Assembly (NCBI RefSeq): GCF_028736035.1
Contig: NZ_CP117866.1
Coordinates: forward strand, 6,572,001 to 6,636,000
Source of the DNA: Streptomyces sp. T12
GTDB lineage: Bacteria > Actinomycetota > Actinomycetes > Streptomycetales > Streptomycetaceae
Reading direction: 5' to 3'
Length of the DNA stretch: 64,000 nt
Below are positions 9,503 to 17,162 of the stretch, piece after piece. The notes beneath the pieces were generated by a model, which saw only the letters and a list, made by a program, of their open reading frames with translations, was not told the DNA's origin and did no database searches. Position 1 is the first letter of the stretch. Every line of letters starts with the position of its first letter. Position numbers and translations under genes: made by a program.

Positions 9503-10633
9503 ATGCCTGTGTCCGTAGCACCGACGTCCGTCGAAGCGGGGGAGACGGAACCGGCCGAGGCGTTGCGGCCGCACGCCGAGGACGCCTTCGCCCATGAACT
9601 TGCCGCGCTGGCCGCGCAGGACGACCGTCCGCGCCCGGCCCGCTGGAAGCTGTCGCCGTGGGCGGTGGCCACGTATCTGCTGGGCGGCACGCTGCCGGAC
9701 GGCACGGTGATCACACCGAAGTACGTGGGCCCGCGCCGCCTCGTGGAGGTTGCCGTCACCACGCTGGCCACCGATCGCGCCCTGCTCCTGCTCGGCGTGC
9801 CCGGCACCGCCAAGACCTGGGTCTCCGAGCACCTGGCCGCCGCGGTCAGCGGAGACTCGACGCTGCTCGTGCAGGGCACGGCCGGCACGCCGGAGGAGGC
9901 CATCCGCTACGGCTGGAACTACGCGCGGCTGCTCGCGCACGGGCCGAGCCGTGACGCCCTCGTGCCGAGCCCCGTCATGCGGGCCATGGCGGAGGGGATG
10001 ACCGTGCGCGTCGAGGAGCTGACCCGTATTCCAGCCGACGTTCAGGACACGCTGATCACGATCCTGTCGGAGAAGACGCTGCCGATAGCGGAGTTGGGGC
10101 AGGAGGTACAGGCGGTCCGCGGATTCAACCTCATCGCCACGGCCAACGACCGCGACCGAGGCGTCAACGACCTCTCCAGCGCTCTGCGCCGCCGCTTCAA
10201 CACGGTCGTGCTGCCGCTGCCGGAGAGCGTCGAGGCCGAGGTGGACATCGTCTCCCGCCGCGTCGACCAGATCGGCCGTTCCCTCGACCTGCCGGCCGCG
10301 CCCGACGGCATCGACGAGATCCGCCGCGTCGTGACCGTCTTCCGCGAGCTGCGCGACGGGGTGACGTCGGACGGCCGTACGAAGCTGAAGTCGCCGAGCG
10401 GCACGCTGTCGACGGCCGAGGCGATCTCCGTCGTCACCAACGGCCTGGCGCTGGCCGCCCACTTCGGCGACGGCGTGCTGCGATCCGGCGACGTGGCCGC
10501 GGGCATCCTCGGCGCCGTCGTCCGCGATCCGGCGGCCGACCGGACCATCTGGCAGGAGTATCTGGAGGCGGTCGTGCGTGAGCGGGACGGCTGGACGGAC
10601 TTCTACCGGGCGTGCCGGGAGGTGAGCGCGTGA
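9503..10633 (+). CDS. MoxR-family AAA+ ATPase (YehL-like)
   Basis: 376 residues from the ATG at 9503, which has GGAGGGGG 8-9 nt upstream. Walker A is GVPGTAKT, the Walker B-like acidic pair is in VEELTR, sensor 1 is IATAND and the arginine finger region is SALRRRFN. MoxR ATPases act as chaperone-like remodelers and typically work with a VWA partner, here encoded downstream. The stop codon overlaps a small downstream frame by 4 nt (GTGA). This subfamily sits with DUF5682, VWA and SWIM genes, as YehL does in E. coli. Confidence 0.92.
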   Translation: MPVSVAPTSVEAGETEPAEALRPHAEDAFAHELAALAAQDDRPRPARWKLSPWAVATYLLGGTLPDGTVITPKYVGPRRLVEVAVTTLATDRALLLLGVPGTAKTWVSEHLAAAVSGDSTLLVQGTAGTPEEAIRYGWNYARLLAHGPSRDALVPSPVMRAMAEGMTVRVEELTRIPADVQDTLITILSEKTLPIAELGQEVQAVRGFNLIATANDRDRGVNDLSSALRRRFNTVVLPLPESVEAEVDIVSRRVDQIGRSLDLPAAPDGIDEIRRVVTVFRELRDGVTSDGRTKLKSPSGTLSTAEAISVVTNGLALAAHFGDGVLRSGDVAAGILGAVVRDPAADRTIWQEYLEAVVRERDGWTDFYRACREVSA

Positions 10634-10779
10634 ACGACGACCTTGGGTGGGGCCGTCCTGGCGGCGGGTCAAAGGCGGGCGGGTCGGCGCAGGGTGAGTC
10701 GGTGGCGGGCGGGTCAGTGGCGGGCGGGTCGGTGGTGGGGGATCCGTGGCCGGGGTGGGTCATGGTGGGGTCGGCGTGA
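10630..10779 (+). CDS. Possible 49-residue Gly-rich ORF overlapping the moxR stop
   Basis: A GTG at 10630 overlaps the MoxR stop codon (GTGA) and opens a 49-codon frame rich in Gly, Ser and Val, with the DNA repeat GTGGCGGGCGGGTC inside it. It has no domain and low complexity. The 4-nt overlap is typical of translational coupling, but this may be chance in a GC-rich spacer. Confidence 0.25.
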   Translation: MNDDLGWGRPGGGSKAGGSAQGESVAGGSVAGGSVVGDPWPGWVMVGSA

Positions 10780-11167
10780 TGAGGCCGGGCGGACGAGGTC
10801 GAGTGGGGGCCCGTGAGGGCGTGGGCGGCGGTCCGGCCGGGGCCGCTCGGGGGGGGCGTGATGCGAGGGCGCTCGGGGGTCGTGATGCGGGGCGGCTTGG
10901 ACGGCGTCATGTGGGCGGCTCGGAGGCTGTGATGCGGGGCGGTTCGGAGGGCGTGGTGCGGGGCGGTCAGGGCGCGTGGTGCGGGGCGTGGCCGGGAGAG
11001 GGCGAGAGGCACACGCGGTGGTCGCGGGGGCGAGTTGGTGTGTGGCGGTGCGGTGATGGCGGTTCTGTGACCGGCGGCACTGACCGGCGGCGCTGAGAGG
11101 CGGCACTGAGAGGTCGGGAGGGCGTCCGGTGAGGACACGTGGTGGCAGCGGAGGCGAGGGGGACGGT
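10780..11167. repeat. Low-complexity G-rich spacer with degenerate repeats
   Basis: Between the MoxR gene and the DUF5682 gene lies strongly G-biased sequence with imperfect repeats of a unit like GTGATGCGGGGCGGTTCGG (best seen at 10880-10995). Frames across it give only Gly/Arg- or Pro/Arg-rich products. I see no gene here. Confidence 0.5.
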
Positions 11168-14158
11168 GTGACAGGCGTTGACGAGGTGGGGAGCGGGGGC
11201 TTGGAGGTGGGCACCGACCGGGCGGGCGACGTGCCGGCGGAGTGCTCGGACACCTCGGCCGCACCCGACCCGGTATCGAAGCCGCCGGGACCGCTGTTGC
11301 TCGGCGTGCGGCACCACGGGCCGGGGTCGGCGCGGGCCGTGCGGGCGGCGCTGGACGCGGCCCGGCCGAGGGTTGTGCTGATCGAGGGTCCGCCGGAGGC
11401 GGATGCCCTGATCCCGCTCGCCGCCGACGAGGACATGCGACCGCCGGTTGCGCTCCTCGCGCATGCCGTGGACGAGCCGGGCCGCTCGGCCTTCTGGCCG
11501 CTGGCCGAGTTCTCCCCCGAGTGGGTCGCGATCCGCTGGGCCCTGGAGCACCAGGTCCCGGCCCGCTTCATCGACCTGCCGGCCACGCACACGCTGGCGT
11601 GGGGCAGGCAGGATGAGGCCGCGCTCGACGCGGGGGCCGGCGAGGGGCGGGAGACGGAGCCGGGGGGCGACGCCCATCCTGGGACCGACGGGGGTGCCCA
11701 TCCTGGGACCGACGGGGGTGCCCATCCTGGGACCGACGGGGGCGTCCAGGAGAGCGGGGCGGCTGACGCCGACGGGGCAGGGGGCCGTATGCCGGTACCC
11801 GCCGCGGCTGACGACGGCACCATGGACACCGGCTCGGCAGGTGGAGGCAAGCCAGAGGTCGGTCCGGGGAGAGACCCCCGTGCCGATGTCCGGGTCGATC
11901 CCCTCGCCGTGCTCGCCGATGCCGCCGGTTACGACGATCCCGAGCGGTGGTGGGAGGACGTCGTCGAGCACAGGGGAGCGGGGGACGGGGACGCGTTCGC
12001 GCCGTTTCTCGGGCTCGAGGAGGCCATGGGGGCGTTGCGGGAGGCGTACGGGAGCGGGGGGCATGAGCGGGATCTCGTGCGGGAGGCGTATATGCGCCTC
12101 CAAGTACGGGCTGCGCAACGGGAGTTCGGGGATGAGGTGGCCGTGGTGTGCGGGGCGTGGCACGTGCCCGCACTGCGGCGGAGGAGCACCGTGGCCGCCG
12201 ACAAGGCGCTGCTGAAGGGGTTGCCCAAGGTCAAGGCCGACATGACATGGGTGCCGTGGACGTATCGCCGGTTGGCTCGGGTCAGCGGGTACGGGGCGGG
12301 GATCGAGTCGCCGGGGTGGTACGGGCACCTCTTCTCCGCGCCGGACCGGCCGGTCGAGCGGTGGATGACCAAGGTGGCCGGGCTGCTGCGGGGCGAGGAC
12401 CGGATCGTGTCCTCGGCGCATGTCATCGAGGCGGTGCGGCTGGCGGAGACGCTCGCGGCGATGCGGGGGCGCCCGTTGGCGGGGCTGAGCGAGACGACCG
12501 ACGCGGTGCGGGCGGTGATGTGCGAGGGCTCGGACGTGCCGTTGGTGCTGGTGCACGACCGGCTCGTCGTGGGGGACGTGCTGGGGGAGGTGCCGCGGTC
12601 GGCGCCGGCGGTGCCGTTGCAGCGGGATCTCGACCGCATCCAGCGTCGGCTGCGGCTCAAACCGGAGGCGCTGGAGCGGGAGTTGGAGCTCGACCTGCGC
12701 AAGGAGAACGACGCCGAGCGCAGCAGGCTGTTGCACCGATTGCGGCTGCTCGGCGTGGAGTGGGGAGAGCCGGTCGCGTCGCGGGGCAGCACGGGCACGT
12801 TCCGGGAGACGTGGCGGCTGCGGTGGGAGCCAGAGCTGTCCGTGCGGGTCGCGGAGGCCGGGGTATGGGGGACCACCGTGTTCTCCGCGGCGACTGCCAA
12901 GGCGGAGGCGGACGCCGTCGCAGCGCAGGGCCTGGCCGACGTCACCGGCCTCGCCGAGCGCTGCCTGCTGGCCGAACTGCCGGACGCGCTGCCCGTGGTG
13001 ATGCGGATCCTCGCCGACCGGGCCGCCCTCGACGCGGACGTCGGCCATCTCGCCCAGGCCCTGCCCGCACTGGTCCGTTCCCTGCGCTACGGCGATGTGC
13101 GCGGCACGGACACCGGAGCGCTCACGGAGGTCGCCGCGGGGCTCGCCGAGCGCATCTTCGTCGGCCTGCCCCCGGCCTGCGCCGCCCTGGACGCGGACGC
13201 GGCCGAGGAGATGCGGCGCCATGTGGACGCGGTGCACGGGGCGGTGGGGCTGCTGGGTGACGCGGTGGCTTCGGGGCAGGTTGCAGCTAGCGAGGCGTCC
13301 GCATCGGGCCGGGGCACGTTGGGCGAGGTATCCGCGTCGGACCGGGGCGCATCGGGTGAGGTATCCGCGTCGGACCGGGGTGCATCGGGTGAGGTATCCG
13401 CGTCGGACCGGGGCGCCCAGAGCGAGGCCGCCGGTGCGGGACACGGCGCCCAGGTCGGGGGCCGTACCTCGTCAGAGCGCGGCGCCCAAGGCGAGAGCGG
13501 TACCCCGTCAGGGCGCGGCACCCAACGCCACGGCGACACCCCCAGCACCGCGCCCGCGCTCGGCCACGGGGGCCTGCGTAAGCGTTGGCACAGGGTGCTT
13601 CGGGTGCTGTCCGGGCGGGATGCCGTGCCCGGTGTCATCCGGGGGCGTGCGGTACGACTGCTGCTGGATGACGGGGAGTTGGCGCAGGACGAGGCGGCGC
13701 GGCTGATGGGGCTCGCGTTGTCGCCGGGGACGCCGCCGGGGGAGGCGGCCGCGTGGATCGAGGGGTTCGTCGGTGGAGGTTCCGGTGGCGGGATGCTGCT
13801 CGTCCATGACGAGCGGCTGCTCGGGTTGGTCGATGCGTGGCTGACCGGGGTGCCGGCGGAGGCGTTCACGGACGTGCTGCCGCTGCTGAGGCGGACGTTC
13901 TCGGCGTATGAGCCGGGGGTGCGGCGGACCTTGGGCGAGCTGGTTCGGCGGGGGCCGGGGGAGCGGGGCAGTGCGGCGGCCGGAGGCTCCGGCATACCCG
14001 GCTTCGCCGCCGAGATCGACCTGGAGCGGGCGGATGCCGTGTTGCCGGTGGTGCGGTTGCTGCTGGGGCTAGAGCTGGATCAGGTGGAAGAGGACGTCGA
14101 GAACGAGCTTGGTGAGAACGGCATCGGCGAGAACGACCTTGTGGGGGCGACGGGATGA
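11168..14158 (+). CDS. DUF5682 family protein (YehM-like)
   Basis: 996 residues from the GTG at 11168, preceded by GAGGGGGA; an upstream GTG at 11129 is the alternative. After a disordered N-terminus the conserved core begins at LLGVRHHGPGSARAV and VVLIEGPPEAD, with VVCGAWHVPALR near the middle. Two low-complexity inserts interrupt it: three copies of AHPGTDGG (DNA 11672-11743) and three of EVSASDRGASG (DNA 13325-13423). It is a large cytoplasmic protein of unknown activity. The HHGPGS and GAWHV motifs resemble the TraB/ChaN/EreA-like fold, but I cannot confirm that. Its stop overlaps a 57-codon frame by 4 nt. Confidence 0.85.
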   Translation: MTGVDEVGSGGLEVGTDRAGDVPAECSDTSAAPDPVSKPPGPLLLGVRHHGPGSARAVRAALDAARPRVVLIEGPPEADALIPLAADEDMRPPVALLAHAVDEPGRSAFWPLAEFSPEWVAIRWALEHQVPARFIDLPATHTLAWGRQDEAALDAGAGEGRETEPGGDAHPGTDGGAHPGTDGGAHPGTDGGVQESGAADADGAGGRMPVPAAADDGTMDTGSAGGGKPEVGPGRDPRADVRVDPLAVLADAAGYDDPERWWEDVVEHRGAGDGDAFAPFLGLEEAMGALREAYGSGGHERDLVREAYMRLQVRAAQREFGDEVAVVCGAWHVPALRRRSTVAADKALLKGLPKVKADMTWVPWTYRRLARVSGYGAGIESPGWYGHLFSAPDRPVERWMTKVAGLLRGEDRIVSSAHVIEAVRLAETLAAMRGRPLAGLSETTDAVRAVMCEGSDVPLVLVHDRLVVGDVLGEVPRSAPAVPLQRDLDRIQRRLRLKPEALERELELDLRKENDAERSRLLHRLRLLGVEWGEPVASRGSTGTFRETWRLRWEPELSVRVAEAGVWGTTVFSAATAKAEADAVAAQGLADVTGLAERCLLAELPDALPVVMRILADRAALDADVGHLAQALPALVRSLRYGDVRGTDTGALTEVAAGLAERIFVGLPPACAALDADAAEEMRRHVDAVHGAVGLLGDAVASGQVAASEASASGRGTLGEVSASDRGASGEVSASDRGASGEVSASDRGAQSEAAGAGHGAQVGGRTSSERGAQGESGTPSGRGTQRHGDTPSTAPALGHGGLRKRWHRVLRVLSGRDAVPGVIRGRAVRLLLDDGELAQDEAARLMGLALSPGTPPGEAAAWIEGFVGGGSGGGMLLVHDERLLGLVDAWLTGVPAEAFTDVLPLLRRTFSAYEPGVRRTLGELVRRGPGERGSAAAGGSGIPGFAAEIDLERADAVLPVVRLLLGLELDQVEEDVENELGENGIGENDLVGATG
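11672..11743 (+). repeat. Three 24-nt tandem repeats inside the DUF5682 gene
   Basis: Copies start at 11672, 11696 and 11720 and are almost identical; each encodes AHPGTDGG. Being in-frame, they lengthen a disordered insert without breaking the gene. Confidence 0.9.
13325..13423 (+). repeat. Three 33-nt tandem repeats inside the DUF5682 gene
   Basis: Copies start at 13325, 13358 and 13391 and encode EVSASDRGASG or a close variant. They form a second in-frame disordered insert. Confidence 0.9.
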
Positions 14159-14328
14159 CGACTGACGGTGTGACGGAGCCGAGGGAGCGGGCCGGAGCGG
14201 GGGGTGCCAGGAAGAAGGCGCATGGGTTCGCCGTGCAAGGCGGGCCGACGACGACGACCGTGCAGGTGATCACGGTGATCCCGGTGATCCCGTTGTGGGA
14301 GCGGCCTCGCCAAGGAGCGTGCCGATGA
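14155..14328 (+). CDS. Possible 57-residue ORF coupled at both ends
   Basis: The ATG at 14155 overlaps the DUF5682 stop (ATGA), and its own TGA (14326-14328) overlaps the ATG of the VWA gene (ATGA). The product starts MTTDGVTEPRERAG and ends with a hydrophobic stretch (VQVITVIPVIPLW) before a basic tail. No family is recognised. Exact 4-nt overlaps on both sides are what a real coupled gene would show, but comparative data are absent. Confidence 0.4.
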   Translation: MTTDGVTEPRERAGAGGARKKAHGFAVQGGPTTTTVQVITVIPVIPLWERPRQGACR

Positions 14329-15497
14329 CGTCCGAGGCGATGGACACCGGCGTCGACCGAGAGCGGCTGCGGCGGTGGCGGATGGTGCTGGGCGGGGACG
14401 ACGCCGACGGCACCGGGTGCGTGCTCTCCGGGCGGGACGCCGCGATGGACGGAGCGCTGGGCGCCCTCTACGGCAAGGGGGACAAGAAGGCGCAGTCGGG
14501 GAGGGACCGTTCGGCGGGGCTCGGGGCGTCCGCGCCGGCCGTGGCGCGATGGCTCGGGGACATCCGGACGTACTTCCCGTCGTCCGTCGTTCAGGTCATG
14601 CAGCGGGATGCCATCGACCGGCTCGGGCTGAACACCCTGCTGCTGGAGCCGGAGATGCTGGAGGCGGTGGAGGCGGACGTGCACCTGGTCGGCACGCTTC
14701 TCTCGCTCAACAAGGCGATGCCGGAGACCACGAAGGAGACGGCAAGGGCCGTCGTGCGCAAGGTCGTCGAGGACCTGGAGAAGCGGCTCGCCACCCGCAC
14801 CCGGGCCACCCTCACCGGCGCCCTCGACCGCAGTGCGCGTATCAACAGGCCACGGCACCACGACATCGACTGGAACCGCACGATCGCGGCCAATCTCAAG
14901 CACTACCTGCCGGAGTACCGGACGGTCGTGCCGGAGCGGCTCATCGGGTACGGGCGGGCGTCGCAGTCCGTGAAGAAGGAAGTCGTCCTGTGCATCGACC
15001 AGTCCGGGTCGATGGCGGCGTCCGTGGTGTACGCGTCCGTGTTCGGGGCCGTGCTGGCGTCCATGCGGTCCATCAGCACGCGGCTCGTCGTCTTCGACAC
15101 ATCCGTCGTCGACCTCACCGATCAGCTCGACGACCCGGTCGACGTTCTGTTCGGCACACAGCTCGGCGGCGGCACGGACATCAACCGGGCGCTCGCGTAC
15201 TGCCAGTCGCAGATCACCCGGCCCGCGGAGACGGTCGTCGTGCTGATCAGCGACCTGTACGAGGGAGGCATACGGAACGAGATGCTCAAGCGGGTCGCCG
15301 CGATGAAGGCGTCCGGGGTGCAGTTCGTCGCGCTGCTGGCGCTGTCGGACGAGGGGGCGCCCGCCTACGACCGGGAGCACGCTGCCGCGCTCGCGGCGCT
15401 GGGCGCACCGGCCTTCGCCTGTACGCCCGACCTGTTCCCGGACGTGATGGCGGCGGCCATCGAGAAGCGGCCGATTCCGGTGCCGGACACGGTGTGA
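14325..15497 (+). CDS. VWA-domain protein (YehP-like), MoxR partner
   Basis: 390 residues from the ATG at 14325, with AAGGAG 7 nt upstream. An N-terminal helical region is followed by a von Willebrand A domain with an intact MIDAS: DQSGSM, the Thr in GGGTDINRAL and the Asp in ISDLYEGG. It is cytoplasmic, as no signal peptide is visible. MoxR ATPases and VWA proteins commonly function as pairs that insert metals or remodel complexes. The gene ends the MoxR/DUF5682/VWA operon. Confidence 0.92.
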   Translation: MTSEAMDTGVDRERLRRWRMVLGGDDADGTGCVLSGRDAAMDGALGALYGKGDKKAQSGRDRSAGLGASAPAVARWLGDIRTYFPSSVVQVMQRDAIDRLGLNTLLLEPEMLEAVEADVHLVGTLLSLNKAMPETTKETARAVVRKVVEDLEKRLATRTRATLTGALDRSARINRPRHHDIDWNRTIAANLKHYLPEYRTVVPERLIGYGRASQSVKKEVVLCIDQSGSMAASVVYASVFGAVLASMRSISTRLVVFDTSVVDLTDQLDDPVDVLFGTQLGGGTDINRALAYCQSQITRPAETVVVLISDLYEGGIRNEMLKRVAAMKASGVQFVALLALSDEGAPAYDREHAAALAALGAPAFACTPDLFPDVMAAAIEKRPIPVPDTV

Positions 15498-15728
15498 GCA
15501 GGCGGTGTGAGAGGGCGACTGAGGGGGCGGCGTGAGGAGGTGGAACGGCGCCGAGCGACTGGTGATTTGTCGACCTGGTGACGTCCGACTTGGGCCAGCA
15601 AAAGGGACATGAGGCGCATCGGGCACGGGGGGCTTGCGCAACCTCGGGAGGGCCGTGCAAGTATCGGACACCTGTTCAGCGGTGCGCCGCGCTCCGCTCG
15701 TCCGTACCGAGTGGCATCGACTCGCTGC

Positions 15729-15770
15729 ACCTCACGCGTACTTCGCCGTACCTCACGCGTACTTCGTTCC
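15729..15770 (+). repeat. 21-nt tandem duplication upstream of a secreted protein gene
   Basis: The block ACCTCACGCGTACTTCG recurs at 15729 and 15750 with a 21-nt period, 24-65 nt before the TTG start at 15794. It may lie in the 5' leader of that gene. Confidence 0.8.
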
Positions 15771-15793
15771 GTCGCACGGGAGGACCGTCGCCC

Positions 15794-16885
15794 TTGACCT
15801 GGCCAGCCGCTCTGCCGGGTGCCGCTCTGCGCGTCGTGCGCACAGCGGCCGGGCGGCGTGCGCTGCAGGTGGTGCTGCTGGTGGGCGGTCTGTTCGCGCT
15901 CGGGTTCCTCTGCGGAGAGCGGGCGTATGCGGCGGACGGGGTGTCGGTGGGCATTGCGTCTGCATCATCCGCGTCGTCTGCGTCATCCGTGTCCTCGTCC
16001 TCGTCCTTGCCCGCCTCCTCCGCCGATCTGCGGTCGGCGACGGAGAATGCGGTCGAGGGGCTCGTGACCCCACCGGCCAAGCCCGGTGTTCGCGATGAGT
16101 CGACTTTGAATCAGGCCCCCCTGAACCAGGCCCCCCTGGACCAAGCCCCCCGAGCCGGCGCTCCCCACCCCAACGACGACCAAATCCTCAGCCCCGCAAC
16201 CCATCACGTCACCCATACCGTCGGCACGCATGTCGTGCAGCCGGTCGGCGACGTCGTGCGGACGGTGACCGAGGGGCTGGCCGACGTGCAGGCGGAGGTG
16301 CCGCCGTTGGCGTCGCTGCCCACGTTGCCCGTGCTGCCGACGGCGCCCGAGTCGCCGGCGTGGCCGAGCATGCCGGGGCTGGAATTCCCCGGGCTGCCGG
16401 AGCTGCCCGGCACGGAACTTCCCGGCACGGAGCTTCCCGGGCTGCCCCCGGTGCCGGGGCAGACGTTGCCCGCGCCCGTCACCGGGACGCCGCAGCCGGG
16501 GTCCGCGGTGCCCGCGTCGGGTGAGGGGCGTGAGGACGAGGGACGTGCCGGCGAGGGACGTACCGGCGAGGAAGAGGGGACCGTCGTCTTCGGCCCCCGG
16601 TTCGTCGTCGACGTCACCGCGTCGCGTGCCCCGGTCGTCGGCGGCGTGCACCGCGGCGGCGCGGCCTTCGGCTACGCCCCCGTCCGCCAGGGGCCGGTCG
16701 ATCACCCGGGCGGTGTGCTGGGCAGCCGTTCGGCGGGCGACGGCGGTTCGTCGCGGCATGGTGACGCGCACGCAGTCTCACTGAACCAGCGGGCTCCGCT
16801 GCGGCTGGTGCCCGGCGCCGCCGCCCGCGTCGACGCGGACGAGATCCAGGACAGGCACCGGGACATTCCGGTTTCCCCCGCATAG
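15794..16885 (+). CDS. Secreted Pro/Gly-rich hypothetical protein
   Basis: 363 residues from a TTG at 15794, preceded at about 10 nt by GGGAGGA; the frame is open further upstream, but the signal peptide fits this start. A twin-Arg/hydrophobic leader (RRALQVVLLVGGLFALGF) ends in AYA-ADG, a good signal-peptidase site. The mature part is Ser-rich, then repeats LNQAPL/LDQAP and LPGTE motifs (PELPGTELPGTELPG), with an acidic Gly/Arg/Glu insert and a conserved C-terminus. There is no catalytic motif. A cell-surface or wall-spanning role is possible. It precedes a second repetitive secreted protein. Confidence 0.7.
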   Translation: MTWPAALPGAALRVVRTAAGRRALQVVLLVGGLFALGFLCGERAYAADGVSVGIASASSASSASSVSSSSSLPASSADLRSATENAVEGLVTPPAKPGVRDESTLNQAPLNQAPLDQAPRAGAPHPNDDQILSPATHHVTHTVGTHVVQPVGDVVRTVTEGLADVQAEVPPLASLPTLPVLPTAPESPAWPSMPGLEFPGLPELPGTELPGTELPGLPPVPGQTLPAPVTGTPQPGSAVPASGEGREDEGRAGEGRTGEEEGTVVFGPRFVVDVTASRAPVVGGVHRGGAAFGYAPVRQGPVDHPGGVLGSRSAGDGGSSRHGDAHAVSLNQRAPLRLVPGAAARVDADEIQDRHRDIPVSPA

Positions 16886-17162
16886 GCCGGTAGGCCGACC
16901 CTCCCCGCCGTAGACCTGCCGCGCGGGGGCGGAAACAGGTCTGCCCGCCCGTCCGGACACCCCCCAGCTCCCGGATGTCCCCCCGACATCCCCCGGACGG
17001 AAGCCGCTGGAGCCGTACCCGGTCCCGCTGGTCCCCAACTCCCCGGACCGCGACCGGAACCGGCGCCGCAATGTCACCAACCGTCCGAAGCCCCGGAGTT
17101 CTTCGTATCTCCGTTCCTCCGTGGGCCTTCGGAGCCCCAATATCTAGGGATCCGACGCACGC

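Noticed and set aside
11672..11743. Could the direct repeats be a CRISPR array?
   Set aside because: Units are contiguous, in-frame and coding, without unique spacers.
10967..13444. Minus-strand ORF of 825 codons opposite the DUF5682 gene.
   Set aside because: It is the antisense of a recognisable protein, with the low-complexity His/Arg/Pro pattern typical of shadows.
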